This document shows, piece after piece, positions 11,167-24,153 of a DNA stretch of 64,000 nt. Positions within the stretch are counted from its first letter, which is position 1, and each line of letters starts with the position of its first letter. Under the pieces are notes generated by a model. It did no database searches and had not been told where the DNA came from. It saw nothing but the letters and a program-made list of their open reading frames with translations. Origin of the DNA: Kosakonia cowanii JCM 10956 = DSM 18146 (GTDB lineage: Bacteria > Pseudomonadota > Gammaproteobacteria > Enterobacterales > Enterobacteriaceae); the NCBI RefSeq assembly GCF_001975225.1, contig NZ_CP019445.1:1674001-1738000 (forward strand), in the 5' to 3' direction. Position numbers and translations under genes: made by a program.

Positions 11167-12155
11167 AGCAGGCCGGCAACTTCGTCGCGCACGGCGGCGG
11201 GCCATACGCCGCACTGCACCTGGCCGATGTGCGAGAGTTGTAACAGCAGCATGGTGAGGCGCGACTGACCAATGCCGCCGCCGATGGTTTGCGGCATCTC
11301 ACCGCGCAGCAGCGCCTGGTGCCAGTCGAGTTGCAGCCTCTCTTCATCGCCGGTCAGTTTCAGCTGACGCTTCAGCGCTTCGGCGTCAACGCGGATCCCC
11401 ATCGATGAAAGCTCCAGCGCATCCTCCAGCACCGGGTTCCACACCAGGATATCGCCGTTGAGGCCGCTGAAACCGGCTTCGGCTGGCGTGCTCCAGTCAT
11501 CATAATCCGGCGCGCGAACATCGTGACGCTTGCCGTCGCTAAGCTTGCCGCCAATCCCCATCAGAAAGACGGCGCCCAGCTCTTTGGCGATCGCTTTTTC
11601 GCGCCCTTTCGCATCTAAGTGCGGGAATCGGCTGAGCAGCGTTTCGCTGTGCACGAAGTGGATCTGCTCTGGCAGGAACGGTGCCAGACCAAACGCTTCG
11701 CTAACCGCGGCTTCAGTCGCTTTGATCCCGGACCAGATCGCCTCAACGGTCGATTTCAGGGTCGCCAGCTGGCGCTGACCGTCACCCAATACGCGCTCCC
11801 AGTCCCACTGATCCACATACACGGAGTGAATGGGAGAGAGGCGATCTTCATCGGGTCGCAGGGCTTTCATATGGGTGTAAAGCCCTTCGCCCGCGCTGAA
11901 ATCGTGTTGCCCCAGCGTCTGACGTTTCCACTTTGCCAGCGAGTGCACCACCTCAAAGCGGGCATCCGGCAGCGTCTTCACATTGACCTGTACCGCTTTC
12001 TCGCAACCCGACAGGTTATCCTGCGTGCCATCCCCTACCCGACTGAGGATCGGTGCCTGTACTTCAATCAGGCCCAGTTTCTCTTCCAGCTGGCGAGAGA
12101 AGAAGGATTTCACGAAGGCGATCTGGCGTTGTTTTGCGATGTAGGCGGTTTTCAT
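11163..12155 (-). CDS. asnA: Aspartate-ammonia ligase AsnA
   Basis: A 330-residue ammonia-dependent asparagine synthetase, related in fold to class II aminoacyl-tRNA synthetases. It makes asparagine from aspartate, NH4+ and ATP (giving AMP and PPi). Sequence and length match E. coli AsnA, from [19 protein letters not shown] to the [15 protein letters not shown] motif 3 arginine region. It is divergent from its activator asnC. Confidence 0.98.
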   Translation of the reverse strand: MKTAYIAKQRQIAFVKSFFSRQLEEKLGLIEVQAPILSRVGDGTQDNLSGCEKAVQVNVKTLPDARFEVVHSLAKWKRQTLGQHDFSAGEGLYTHMKALRPDEDRLSPIHSVYVDQWDWERVLGDGQRQLATLKSTVEAIWSGIKATEAAVSEAFGLAPFLPEQIHFVHSETLLSRFPHLDAKGREKAIAKELGAVFLMGIGGKLSDGKRHDVRAPDYDDWSTPAEAGFSGLNGDILVWNPVLEDALELSSMGIRVDAEALKRQLKLTGDEERLQLDWHQALLRGEMPQTIGGGIGQSRLTMLLLQLSHIGQVQCGVWPAAVRDEVAGLL

Positions 12156-12305
12156 TTTTTAACTCCTGTCTGCGTAGGCTTGCAATTAAGCAACAGAAAC
12201 AGGCGTGAGTTCAATAATCCACAATTAAAAAGGCCAACAGGCTTTTGAATCGCTAAAATAGCCGGCTAAAATAGAATGAATCATTAATCTACATAAGAAA
12301 AACGT
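12156..12305. promoter_or_regulatory. asnA/asnC divergent control region
   Basis: A 150-bp AT-rich spacer between divergent genes. By analogy with E. coli it carries the asnA promoter activated by AsnC in the absence of asparagine, and the autoregulated asnC promoter. A small inverted repeat (AAAAGGCC/GGCTTTT, around 12225-12246) is visible. Exact AsnC sites cannot be assigned by eye. Confidence 0.5.
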
Positions 12306-12764
12306 ATGGAAAATTATCAGATCGACAATCTGGATCGCGGCATCCTCGAAGCCTTAATGGCCAATGCCCGTACGGCGTATGCCGAGCTGGCGAAGCAGTT
12401 CGGCGTCAGCCCAGGCACCATTCATGTGCGGGTAGAGAAGATGAAGCAGGCGGGTATTATCACCGGCGCGCGCATCGACGTCAGCCCGAAGCAACTCGGT
12501 TACGATGTCTGCTGCTTTATCGGCATCATTTTGAAGAGCGCCAAAGATTACCCCTCAGCGCTGGCAAAACTGGAGAGCCTCGAAGAGGTGACCGAAGCCT
12601 ACTACACCACCGGACACTACAGCATCTTTATTAAAGTGATGTGCCGCTCGATCGACGCACTGCAACAGGTACTTATCAACAAGATCCAGACTATTGATGA
12701 AATCCAGTCCACCGAGACATTGATCTCGTTGCAAAACCCCATCATGCGCACGATCCGCCCGTAA
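12306..12764 (+). CDS. asnC: Transcriptional regulator AsnC (Lrp/AsnC family)
   Basis: A 152-residue regulator with an N-terminal winged helix-turn-helix (LDRGILEALMANARTAYAEL through VSPGTIHVRVEKMKQ) and a C-terminal RAM domain that binds asparagine (YYTTGHYSIFIKV). It activates asnA and represses its own gene. E. coli AsnC has the same length. It points toward mioC and oriC. Confidence 0.98.
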   Translation: MENYQIDNLDRGILEALMANARTAYAELAKQFGVSPGTIHVRVEKMKQAGIITGARIDVSPKQLGYDVCCFIGIILKSAKDYPSALAKLESLEEVTEAYYTTGHYSIFIKVMCRSIDALQQVLINKIQTIDEIQSTETLISLQNPIMRTIRP

Positions 12765-12796
12765 CCGGGCGTTTTCATCCACGATCAATACCCGCA

Positions 12797-12836
12797 TTGT
12801 CCACAGGTAGATCCCAGCTCATTCACAGCGTACAAT
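12797..12836 (+). promoter_or_regulatory. mioC promoter with upstream DnaA-box-like site
   Basis: TACAAT at 12831-12836 makes a good -10 about 45 bp before mioC. TTGTCCACA at 12797-12805 differs at one base from the DnaA box TTATCCACA. In E. coli a DnaA box in the mioC promoter lets DnaA switch off transcription entering oriC, and the same arrangement is inferred here. Confidence 0.6.
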
Positions 12837-12881
12837 ACGCCCCACTTTGTCGTCGCAGGGCGACTGAAACGGAGCGGATTC

Positions 12882-13331
12882 ATGGCAGACATTACTCTTA
12901 TTAGCGGCAGCACCCTTGGCGGTGCGGAATACGTGGCAGAACATCTGGCTGAAAAGCTGGAGGAAGCCGGGTTCAATACCTTTACGTTCCATGGGCCGTT
13001 ATTAGAGGATTTGCCGCAGCAGGGGCTCTGGCTGGTGGTCACTTCCACCCACGGCGCGGGCGATATCCCGGACAACCTGCTGCCAATGTATGAAGAGCTT
13101 GATGAACTGAACCCGGATCTGTCGCAGATTCGCTTTGGCGCGATCGGTATCGGCAGCCGTGAATATGACACTTTCTGTCAGGCAATCGAAAAAATGGAAG
13201 CCGGACTGAAGAAAAACGGTGCCAAACAGATCGGTGAAACGCTGAAGATCAACATCCTCGATCACGATATTCCGGAGGATCCGGCCGAAGAGTGGCTGGG
13301 ATCCTGGATTAAATTGCTCAATATTGTGTAA
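12882..13331 (+). CDS. mioC: Flavodoxin-like protein MioC
   Basis: A 149-residue FMN-binding flavodoxin-fold protein (E. coli 147). The phosphate-binding loop ISGSTLGGAEYVAEHLAE follows the first strand, and TSTHGAGDIPDN and GIGSREYDTFC form the flavin-contacting loops. E. coli MioC has been linked to biotin synthase electron transfer. Its transcription runs straight into oriC and can affect initiation in special genetic backgrounds. Confidence 0.97.
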   Translation: MADITLISGSTLGGAEYVAEHLAEKLEEAGFNTFTFHGPLLEDLPQQGLWLVVTSTHGAGDIPDNLLPMYEELDELNPDLSQIRFGAIGIGSREYDTFCQAIEKMEAGLKKNGAKQIGETLKINILDHDIPEDPAEEWLGSWIKLLNIV

Positions 13332-13620
13332 AGATCGTGCGATCAGCAGTGGATAACTAGGCTTAAAAGCGCTTATTAACCGGTAGTTATCCAATGAATA
13401 ACTCTGCTCACCGATCCGCCCTGTGTATAACTAGCCCTTTTGATCCCAGCTTATACGTTGCAGGATCACCGATCATTCACAGTTAATGATCCTTCCTAAT
13501 GAACTGATCTTAAAGCGATGATCCGGCTTATCCACAAGACATCGCGATCCTAATAAGAGATCACAATAGAACAGATCTCTCTATATAAAGATCTTCTTTT
13601 TAATAGCCGGGATCCGGAGT
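13332..13620. other. Chromosomal replication origin oriC
   Basis: The mioC-mnmG spacer aligns by eye with E. coli oriC. DnaA boxes: R4-like at 13348-13356 (reverse strand, TTATCCACT), R3 at 13387-13395 (TTATCCAAT), R2 at 13422-13430 (reverse strand, TTATACACA), R5M at 13451-13459 (TTATACGTT), R1 at 13528-13536 (TTATCCACA, consensus). The unwinding element has three 13-mers ending in GATC at 13550-13562, 13565-13577 and 13581-13593, then an AT-rich stretch to about 13604. Fourteen GATC sites fit Dam/SeqA control. Bases 13621-13703 carry the mnmG promoter, with a likely -10 TAGAAT at 13645-13650. Confidence 0.97.
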
Positions 13621-13703
13621 CTTTCTCACTGGACTAAAGTTGAGTAGAATCCACGGCCCGGCCACAAATTCACTTTCTAACCGCTCAGGCGAGGCATACC
13701 ACC

Positions 13704-15593
13704 ATGTTTTATCCGGATCCTTTTGACGTCATCATCATTGGCGGGGGTCATGCAGGCACTGAGGCCGCCATGGCCGCAGCGCGTATGGGTCAGCAGACTC
13801 TGCTTTTGACACACAATATCGACACCCTGGGGCAGATGAGCTGCAACCCGGCGATCGGCGGTATTGGGAAAGGACACTTGGTTAAAGAAGTGGATGCACT
13901 GGGCGGGCTGATGGCGAAAGCGATCGATCATGCCGGGATCCAGTTTAGGATACTAAACGCAAGCAAAGGCCCTGCCGTTCGGGCTACCCGTGCTCAGGCG
14001 GATCGCGTGCTCTATCGCCAGGCGGTACGCACTGCGCTGGAGAACCAGCCGAACCTGATGATCTTCCAGCAGGCGGTTGAGGATCTGATCGTCGAAAACG
14101 ATCACGTGGTTGGTGCCGTTACCCAGATGGGGCTGAAGTTCCGCGCAAAAGCGGTAGTACTGACCGTCGGCACCTTCCTGGATGGCAAGATCCATATCGG
14201 GCTGGATAACTACAGCGGTGGCCGTGCAGGCGATCCGCCGTCGATCCCGCTCTCCCGCCGTCTGCGTGAACTGCCGCTGCGCGTCAGCCGTCTGAAAACC
14301 GGTACGCCGCCGCGAATTGATGCGCGCACCATCGATTTCAGCGTGCTGGCACAGCAGCACGGCGACGATCCGATGCCGGTCTTCTCGTTTATGGGCAATG
14401 CCGCTCAGCATCCGCGCCAGGTGCCGTGCTACATCACGCACACCAACGAAAAGACCCATGAGGTGATCCGCAATAACCTCGATCGCAGCCCGATGTATGC
14501 CGGCGTGATCGAAGGGATCGGCCCGCGCTACTGCCCGTCGATCGAAGATAAAGTGATGCGCTTTGCCGATCGCAACCAGCATCAAATCTTCCTTGAGCCG
14601 GAAGGGCTTACCTCTAACGAAATTTACCCGAACGGCATCTCTACCAGCCTGCCGTTCGATGTGCAGATGCAGATCGTCCGCTCGATGCAGGGGATGGAAA
14701 ACGCGAAGATTGTTCGTCCGGGCTACGCCATTGAGTATGACTTCTTCGACCCGCGCGATCTGAAACCGACGCTCGAGAGCAAATATATCAACGGCCTCTT
14801 CTTCGCCGGCCAGATCAACGGCACCACCGGTTACGAAGAAGCTGCCGCGCAGGGGCTGCTGGCAGGTCTGAACGCCGGGCGCTACTCGGCGGATAAAGAG
14901 GGCTGGGCACCGCGTCGCGATCAGGCTTACCTGGGCGTACTGGTGGACGATCTCTGCACGCTGGGCACCAAAGAGCCCTACCGCATGTTTACCTCCCGCG
15001 CGGAGTATCGCCTGATGCTGCGTGAAGATAACGCCGATCTGCGTCTGACCGAAGCGGGTCGCGAACTGGGTCTGGTGGATGACGAGCGCTGGGCGCGCTT
15101 CAACGAGAAACTGGAAAGCATTGAGCGCGAACGTCAGCGCCTGAAATCCCAATGGGTGTCACCGGCTTCTGAACATGCGCCGATCGTTAACGCACAGCTG
15201 ACCGCACCGTTGTCCCGCGAAGCCAGCGGCGAAGATCTGCTGCGTCGCCCGGAGATGACCTACGAGCAGCTGGTGCAGCTGACGCCGTTCGCACCGGGCT
15301 TAGAAGATAAGCAGGCTGCGGAACAGGTTGAAATCCAGGTGAAGTACGAAGGCTATATCGCCCGTCAGCAGGATGAGATCGAAAAGCAGCAGCGCAATGA
15401 GAATACGATCCTGCCGGCGACCCTTGATTACCGCCAGGTAAACGGCCTGTCGAATGAGGTGATCGCGAAGCTTAACGATCACAAACCCTCTTCCATCGGT
15501 CAGGCCTCGCGGATCTCAGGTATTACGCCAGCGGCAATCTCCATTCTGCTGGTGTGGCTGAAGAAGCAAGGGATGCTGCGCCGCAGCGCATAA
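13704..15593 (+). CDS. mnmG: tRNA uridine-5-carboxymethylaminomethyl modification enzyme MnmG (GidA)
   Basis: A 629-residue FAD-dependent subunit that, with MnmE, installs the (carboxymethyl)aminomethyl group on wobble U34 of several tRNAs. The dinucleotide-binding motif [10 protein letters not shown] lies at about residues 13-22. The GidA signatures [11 protein letters not shown] and [17 protein letters not shown] are intact. Its partner mnmE is at 43015-44379. Transcription from just beside oriC is known to help initiation in E. coli. Confidence 0.98.
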   Translation: MFYPDPFDVIIIGGGHAGTEAAMAAARMGQQTLLLTHNIDTLGQMSCNPAIGGIGKGHLVKEVDALGGLMAKAIDHAGIQFRILNASKGPAVRATRAQADRVLYRQAVRTALENQPNLMIFQQAVEDLIVENDHVVGAVTQMGLKFRAKAVVLTVGTFLDGKIHIGLDNYSGGRAGDPPSIPLSRRLRELPLRVSRLKTGTPPRIDARTIDFSVLAQQHGDDPMPVFSFMGNAAQHPRQVPCYITHTNEKTHEVIRNNLDRSPMYAGVIEGIGPRYCPSIEDKVMRFADRNQHQIFLEPEGLTSNEIYPNGISTSLPFDVQMQIVRSMQGMENAKIVRPGYAIEYDFFDPRDLKPTLESKYINGLFFAGQINGTTGYEEAAAQGLLAGLNAGRYSADKEGWAPRRDQAYLGVLVDDLCTLGTKEPYRMFTSRAEYRLMLREDNADLRLTEAGRELGLVDDERWARFNEKLESIERERQRLKSQWVSPASEHAPIVNAQLTAPLSREASGEDLLRRPEMTYEQLVQLTPFAPGLEDKQAAEQVEIQVKYEGYIARQQDEIEKQQRNENTILPATLDYRQVNGLSNEVIAKLNDHKPSSIGQASRISGITPAAISILLVWLKKQGMLRRSA

Positions 15594-15602
15594 CCGTATC
15601 AC

Positions 15603-15625
15603 TCAGGCCCGCACGGCGGGCCTGA
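15603..15625. repeat. GC-rich hairpin between mnmG and rsmG
   Basis: A perfect 10-bp stem pairs 15603-15612 with 15616-15625 (TCAGGCCCGC/GCGGGCCTGA) with a 3-nt loop, 10 bp after the mnmG stop. No T-run follows on either strand, so it is more likely an mRNA stability or processing element than an intrinsic terminator. Confidence 0.6.
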
Positions 15626-15688
15626 TAACGCTAAAAGGCGGATAAGCATCGCGCTATTCGCCATGTCGTCTCTCAACAGGTATTCGTT

Positions 15689-16312
15689 GTGCTCAATAAA
15701 CTCTCTCGTCTGCTGGCCGAAGCCGGCATTTCGCTGTCCGATCAGCAACAACAGCAGCTGGTGGCGTATGTTGAAATGCTGCACAAGTGGAACAAAGCCT
15801 ACAACCTCACCTCGGTTCGCGACCCGAACGAGATGCTGGTGCGCCATATCCTCGACAGCATCGTCGTCGCGCCGCATCTGCAGGGAACGCGTTTTATCGA
15901 TGTCGGCACCGGACCCGGCCTGCCGGGAATTCCGCTCTCCATCGTGCGTCCGGAATCCCACTTCACGCTGCTCGACAGCCTCGGCAAGCGCGTTCGCTTC
16001 CTGCGCCAGGTGCAGCATGAGCTGAAGCTGACCAATATCGAGCCGGTGCAGAGCCGCGTCGAGGACTTCCCTGCTGAGCCGCCTTTTGACGGTGTAATTA
16101 GCCGCGCTTTTGCCTCCCTGAACGATATGGTGAGCTGGTGCCACCACCTTCCGGGCGACGCGGGTCGCTTTTATGCCCTGAAAGGTCAGCTGCCGGAAGA
16201 TGAGATTGCGCTGTTACCTGCGGGGTTAGCCGTGGAGTCAATTGTTGAATTAAAGGTTCCGCATCTGGAAGGCGAGCGCCATCTGGTTATCGTTAAAGCA
16301 AACAAAGTTTAA
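15689..16312 (+). CDS. rsmG: 16S rRNA (guanine527-N7)-methyltransferase RsmG (GidB)
   Basis: A 207-residue SAM-dependent methyltransferase that makes m7G527 in 16S rRNA; its loss gives low-level streptomycin resistance. The SAM motif [16 protein letters not shown] and the [10 protein letters not shown] motif are clear. The start is GTG at 15689, as in E. coli, where the protein is also 207 residues. It is probably cotranscribed with mnmG. Confidence 0.97.
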   Translation: MLNKLSRLLAEAGISLSDQQQQQLVAYVEMLHKWNKAYNLTSVRDPNEMLVRHILDSIVVAPHLQGTRFIDVGTGPGLPGIPLSIVRPESHFTLLDSLGKRVRFLRQVQHELKLTNIEPVQSRVEDFPAEPPFDGVISRAFASLNDMVSWCHHLPGDAGRFYALKGQLPEDEIALLPAGLAVESIVELKVPHLEGERHLVIVKANKV

Positions 16313-16355
16313 TTTTTATCAAAAAATGTTGCATTGATGCTGTTGCGTGAATGTT

Positions 16356-16444
16356 AAAAAAGGCGACGAAAAAGAGTGATACTTCCGGTTACATTTAACT
16401 TAAATTTAACCAGGATTTATCTGACATTTAACGTCGCTTTTTTT
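16356..16444. repeat. Nested AT-rich foldback downstream of rsmG
   Basis: An outer 13-bp inverted repeat pairs 16356-16368 with 16432-16444 (AAAAAAGGCGACG against CGTCGCTTTTTTT, one mismatch). Inside it an 11-bp stem pairs 16387-16397 with 16401-16411 (one mismatch, 3-nt loop). The T7 run forms the 3' arm, so it could act as the mnmG-rsmG terminator although the outer loop is long. From here to the atp promoter (16445-16810) the sequence is AT-rich with no gene seen. Confidence 0.55.
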
Positions 16445-16810
16445 CATTCAGCATCAAAATAATCAACAATGAAAATATCAGCCCGCTAAAAATCGGCAGC
16501 CAAAACTAGGGCGGCTTGTAAAATAATTATTAAAAATGTCAAACAAAGGTTTTTGTTGTAGAGGCGAGTGTTTTAAAAAGAGTTGTGATAAATCGTCTTT
16601 ATTTTCATAAAGATGAAAAGCATTAAAATCTGCGGGCTTTTAAAACGATGGCGGCATATATGTTTAATTTGTGACCTGGTGCACGCTTTATCGCCGGGTT
16701 TTTCGCGTTATTTGCACTTTTGCTCGAAGGTTCATCGTTTGTGCAAAAGTTTAAAAATAGACCTCGGGAAAAATATTTAAACATTTATTCACCTTTTCGC
16801 TACTTATTGT

Positions 16811-16887
16811 TTGAAATCACGAGGCCGCACCGTATAATTTGACCGCTTTTTGATGCTTGACTCCGGGCCGTAAAGAACGTTTTATAC
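16811..16887 (+). promoter_or_regulatory. atp operon promoters
   Basis: The first promoter has -35 TTGAAA (16811-16816), a 16-bp spacer and a perfect -10 TATAAT (16833-16838), about 95 bp before atpI, and matches the E. coli atpI promoter region. A second possible promoter has TTGACT at 16857-16862 and TTTATA at 16881-16886 with an 18-bp spacer. Confidence 0.8.
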
Positions 16888-16930
16888 GACACGCGACATA
16901 CCTCAAAGGGAGCAGGAGTTAAGAAAGAAT

Positions 16931-18138
<1,208 letters not shown>

Positions 18139-18168
18139 TTTTTAACAACACTACTACGTTTTAACTGA

Positions 18169-18452
<284 letters not shown>

Positions 18453-18484
18453 TAGAACGTTAACCAGATAAGAGGCATTGTGCT

Positions 18485-18955
18485 GTGAATCTAAACGCAA
18501 CAATCCTCGGCCAGGCCATCGCGTTTGTCCTGTTCGTTCTGTTCTGCATGAAGTATGTATGGCCGCCGTTGATTGCTGCCATCGAAAAACGTCAGAAAGA
18601 GATTGCTGACGGTCTCGCTTCCGCAGAACGGGCCAAAAAGGACCTGGATCTTGCACAGGCCAATGCGACCGACCAGCTGAAAAAAGCGAAAGCTGAAGCT
18701 CAGGTTATCATTGAACAGGCGAACAAACGCCGTGCTCAGATCCTGGACGAAGCGAAAGCTGAAGCCGAGCAGGAACGTAACAAAATCGTGGCGCAGGCGC
18801 AGGCGGAAATTGACGCCGAACGTAAACGCGCTCGCGAAGAGCTGCGTAAACAAGTGGCTCTGCTGGCTGTTGCTGGCGCCGAGAAGATCATCGAGCGTTC
18901 CGTGGATGAAGCTGCTAACAGCGACATCGTGAATAAACTGGTCGCTGAACTGTAA
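18485..18955 (+). CDS. atpF: ATP synthase F0 subunit b
   Basis: A 156-residue peripheral-stalk subunit with one N-terminal membrane helix ([21 protein letters not shown]) and a long charged coiled-coil that dimerises and binds the delta subunit. The start is GTG at 18485, as in E. coli, which has the same length. Confidence 0.98.
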   Translation: MNLNATILGQAIAFVLFVLFCMKYVWPPLIAAIEKRQKEIADGLASAERAKKDLDLAQANATDQLKKAKAEAQVIIEQANKRRAQILDEAKAEAEQERNKIVAQAQAEIDAERKRAREELRKQVALLAVAGAEKIIERSVDEAANSDIVNKLVAEL

Positions 18956-18968
18956 GGAGGAGGGGCTG

Positions 18969-19502
18969 ATGTCTGAATTTGTAACGGTAGCTCGCCCCTA
19001 CGCCAAAGCAGCTTTTGACTTTGCCGTCGAAACCCAAAGCGTTGACCGCTGGCAGGATATGCTGGCGTTCGCCGCCGAGGTGACGAAAAACGAACAAATG
19101 GCCGAGCTGCTCTCTGGTGCGATTGCACCGGAAACGCTCGCCGACTCGTTTATCGCCGTATGTGGTGAGCAACTGGACGAAAAAGGCCAAAACCTGATTC
19201 GTGTGATGGCCGAAAATGGTCGTCTTAAGGTGCTCCCTGATGTTCTTGAGCAGTTCATTCAATTGCGCGCGGCCAGCGAGGCTATCGCCGAAGTCGAAGT
19301 GACTTCCGCCTCCGCACTGAGTGAAGAACAGCTTGCGAAAATCAGCACAGCGATGGAAAAACGTCTGTCACGTAAAGTGAAGCTGAATTGCAATATCGAT
19401 AAGTCTGTAATGGCAGGCGTAATCATCCGAGCGGGTGATATGGTCATTGATGGCAGCGTACGCGGCCGTCTTGAGCGCCTTGCAGACGTCTTGCAGTCTT
19501 AA
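18969..19502 (+). CDS. atpH: ATP synthase F1 subunit delta
   Basis: A 177-residue peripheral-stalk connector between subunit b and the alpha subunits. The N-terminal [12 protein letters not shown] and the C-terminal [21 protein letters not shown] are the OSCP/delta signatures. A strong AAGGAGGAGG ribosome site precedes the ATG. Confidence 0.98.
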   Translation: MSEFVTVARPYAKAAFDFAVETQSVDRWQDMLAFAAEVTKNEQMAELLSGAIAPETLADSFIAVCGEQLDEKGQNLIRVMAENGRLKVLPDVLEQFIQLRAASEAIAEVEVTSASALSEEQLAKISTAMEKRLSRKVKLNCNIDKSVMAGVIIRAGDMVIDGSVRGRLERLADVLQS

Positions 19503-19514
19503 GGGGACTGGAGC

Positions 19515-21056
19515 ATGCAACTGAATTCCACCGAAATCAGCGAACTGATCAAGCAGCGCATTGCTCAGTTCAGTGTTGTGAGTGAAGCTCACAACGAAGG
19601 TACTATTGTTTCTGTAAGCGACGGTGTTATCCGCATCCACGGCCTGGCCGACTGTATGCAGGGCGAGATGATTTCTCTGCCGGGTAACCGTTACGCTATC
19701 GCACTGAACCTGGAGCGCGACTCCGTAGGTGCAGTTGTGATGGGTCCGTACGCTGACCTCGCCGAAGGCATGAAGGTCAAATGTACTGGCCGTATTCTTG
19801 AAGTTCCGGTTGGCCGTGGCCTGCTGGGTCGTGTGGTGAACACCCTGGGTGCGCCAATCGACGGTAAAGGTCCGGTTGATAACGATGGCTTCTCGCCAAT
19901 CGAAGTTATCGCACCGGGCGTTATCGATCGTCAGTCCGTCGACCAGCCGGTTCAGACCGGTTACAAATCCGTCGACGCCATGATCCCAATCGGTCGTGGT
20001 CAGCGTGAGCTGATCATCGGCGACCGTCAGACCGGTAAAACGGCGATGGCTATCGACGCCATCATCAACCAGCGCGACTCAGGCATCAAATGTGTGTACG
20101 TGGCCATCGGCCAGAAAGCGTCCACCATTGCTAACGTGGTTCGTAAACTGGAAGAGCACGGCGCACTGTCCAACACCATCGTTGTTGTGGCAACTGCCTC
20201 TGAATCCGCTGCACTGCAATACCTGGCGCCGTATGCCGGTTGCGCTATGGGCGAATACTTCCGTGACCGCGGTGAAGATGCGCTGATCGTATACGATGAC
20301 CTGTCTAAACAGGCCGTTGCTTACCGTCAGGTTTCCCTGCTGCTCCGTCGTCCGCCAGGACGTGAAGCGTTCCCGGGCGACGTATTTTACCTCCACTCCC
20401 GTCTGCTGGAGCGCGCATCCCGCGTAAACGCGGAATACGTAGAGAACTTCACCAAAGGTGAAGTGAAAGGTAAAACCGGCTCCCTGACTGCCCTGCCGAT
20501 TATCGAAACGCAGGCAGGTGACGTTTCCGCGTTCGTTCCGACCAACGTAATCTCCATTACCGATGGTCAGATCTTCCTGGAAACCAACCTGTTTAACTCC
20601 GGTATTCGTCCGGCGGTTAACCCGGGTATCTCCGTATCCCGTGTGGGTGGTGCAGCGCAGACCAAGATCATCAAGAAACTGTCCGGTGGTATTCGTACCG
20701 CGCTGGCACAGTATCGTGAGCTGGCGGCGTTCTCTCAGTTCGCATCCGATCTGGACGAAGCAACCCGTAAACAGCTGAGCCACGGTCAGAAAGTGACCGA
20801 GCTGCTGAAACAGAAACAGTATGCCCCTATGTCTGTTGCACAACAGGGCCTGGTGCTGTTCGCGGCTGAACGCGGTTACCTCGAAGATGTGGAACTGGCG
20901 AAAATCGGTAGCTTCGAAGCCGCTCTGCTGGCGTACGTTGACCGTGAACACGCTCCGCTGATGCAAGAGATCAACCAGTCCGGTGGCTATAACGACGAAA
21001 TCGAAGGCAAGCTGAAAGGCATCCTCGATTCCTTCAAAGCAACCCAGTCCTGGTAA
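19515..21056 (+). CDS. atpA: ATP synthase F1 subunit alpha
   Basis: A 513-residue non-catalytic nucleotide-binding subunit. The P-loop is GDRQTGKT (about 169-176), and the arginine finger lies in the conserved [17 protein letters not shown] segment (Arg376 in E. coli). Length equals E. coli AtpA. Confidence 0.99.
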   Translation: MQLNSTEISELIKQRIAQFSVVSEAHNEGTIVSVSDGVIRIHGLADCMQGEMISLPGNRYAIALNLERDSVGAVVMGPYADLAEGMKVKCTGRILEVPVGRGLLGRVVNTLGAPIDGKGPVDNDGFSPIEVIAPGVIDRQSVDQPVQTGYKSVDAMIPIGRGQRELIIGDRQTGKTAMAIDAIINQRDSGIKCVYVAIGQKASTIANVVRKLEEHGALSNTIVVVATASESAALQYLAPYAGCAMGEYFRDRGEDALIVYDDLSKQAVAYRQVSLLLRRPPGREAFPGDVFYLHSRLLERASRVNAEYVENFTKGEVKGKTGSLTALPIIETQAGDVSAFVPTNVISITDGQIFLETNLFNSGIRPAVNPGISVSRVGGAAQTKIIKKLSGGIRTALAQYRELAAFSQFASDLDEATRKQLSHGQKVTELLKQKQYAPMSVAQQGLVLFAAERGYLEDVELAKIGSFEAALLAYVDREHAPLMQEINQSGGYNDEIEGKLKGILDSFKATQSW

Positions 21057-21106
21057 CGTCTGGCGGCCTGTCTTAGGGCAGGCCGTAAGGCATTGAGGAG
21101 AAGCTC

Positions 21107-23379
<2,273 letters not shown>

Positions 23380-23399
23380 CGCCTTAATCGGAGGGTGAT

Positions 23400-23819
23400 A
23401 TGGCAATGACTTACCACCTGGATGTCGTCAGCGCAGAGCAACAGATGTTCTCTGGTCTGGTCGAGAAAATCCAGGTAACGGGCAGTGAAGGTGAACTGGG
23501 TGTTTTCCCGGGTCACGCACCGCTGCTCACCGCCATTAAGCCTGGTATGATCCGCATCGTTAAACAGTTCGGTCATGAAGAGTTTATCTATCTGTCCGGC
23601 GGCATTCTCGAAGTGCAGCCTGGCAGCGTGACCGTTCTGGCTGATACAGCAATTCGTGGCCAGGATCTCGACGAAGCGCGAGCTCTGGAAGCGAAGCGTA
23701 AAGCAGAAGAGCACATTAAAGGCTCTCACGGTGACGTGGATTACGCTCAGGCGTCTGCAGAGCTGGCGAAAGCTATCGCGAAACTGCGTGTTATCGAGTT
23801 GACGAAGAAAGCGATGTAA
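23400..23819 (+). CDS. atpC: ATP synthase F1 subunit epsilon
   Basis: A 139-residue rotor subunit with an N-terminal beta-sandwich ([19 protein letters not shown]) and a C-terminal helical hairpin that can insert into alpha3beta3 and inhibit hydrolysis. It is the last gene of the operon, directly before the operon terminator. Confidence 0.98.
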   Translation: MAMTYHLDVVSAEQQMFSGLVEKIQVTGSEGELGVFPGHAPLLTAIKPGMIRIVKQFGHEEFIYLSGGILEVQPGSVTVLADTAIRGQDLDEARALEAKRKAEEHIKGSHGDVDYAQASAELAKAIAKLRVIELTKKAM

Positions 23820-23835
23820 CACCGGCTTGAACGTT

Positions 23836-23867
23836 AAAAAGCCAGTCTGGTCTCCAGGCTGGCTTTT
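23836..23867 (+). terminator. atp operon terminator
   Basis: A stem of about 14 bp (AAAAGCCAGTCTGG with CCAGGCTGGCTTTT, one G-U pair) has a 4-nt loop and ends in seven Ts, 16 bp past the atpC stop. Confidence 0.93.
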
Positions 23868-23918
23868 TTTATGGCTGCGTTTCAGGGAAAATGAAACTAA
23901 AAAGGTGTTTTAATATTT

Positions 23919-23992
23919 TGTGATAAATGTCACAAAAATGTTGATCGATTTAACAGCGAGGCGTAGACTCCTTTTCTGTGATGTACATCACA
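23919..23992 (+). promoter_or_regulatory. Two consensus CRP sites around a possible promoter
   Basis: TGTGATAAATGTCACA at 23919-23934 and TGTGATGTACATCACA at 23977-23992 both have perfect TGTGA-N6-TCACA arms, with centres 58 bp apart. Between them TTGATC (23941-23946) and TAGACT (23964-23969) form a -35/-10 pair with a 17-bp spacer. The predicted start, near 23976, would place the first site at about -50 and the second at about +8, where it would be expected to repress. Confidence 0.7.
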
Positions 23993-24019
23993 TAACCAAA
24001 TCCAAAAAAGGAAGCCATC

Positions 24020-24091
24020 ATGAAACTGATCAACAAAATCATCGCTATGTTCAGCAACATGAACGTCTCTTTCGGCACGTTCAATCACTGA
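24020..24091 (+). CDS. Possible 23-residue small protein
   Basis: ATG at 24020 follows a good ribosome site (AAGGAAG) and opens a 23-codon frame ending in TGA at 24091. The peptide starts MKLINKIIAMFSNM, an amphipathic stretch that could lie on a membrane, and ends with a polar tail (VSFGTFNH). It is the only start codon with a strong ribosome site downstream of the paired CRP sites. I do not recognise it. No intrinsic terminator follows; a partial GC-rich hairpin lies around 24106-24146, between it and the convergent lyase gene. It could be a CRP-controlled small protein, part of a dual-function RNA, or spurious. Confidence 0.5.
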   Translation: MKLINKIIAMFSNMNVSFGTFNH

Positions 24092-24153
24092 TTGCTGTGA
24101 TGCCGTGTGGCGCTGCGCTGACTCCACCTGGAGAAGCGAGCGCCATCGGGCTA

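Noticed and set aside
13953..15152. 399-codon minus-strand open frame inside mnmG
   Set aside because: Complete antisense to mnmG with no family signature; typical shadow frame.
20079..20966. 295-codon minus-strand open frame inside atpA
   Set aside because: Antisense shadow of a highly conserved gene, without a start context or known domain.
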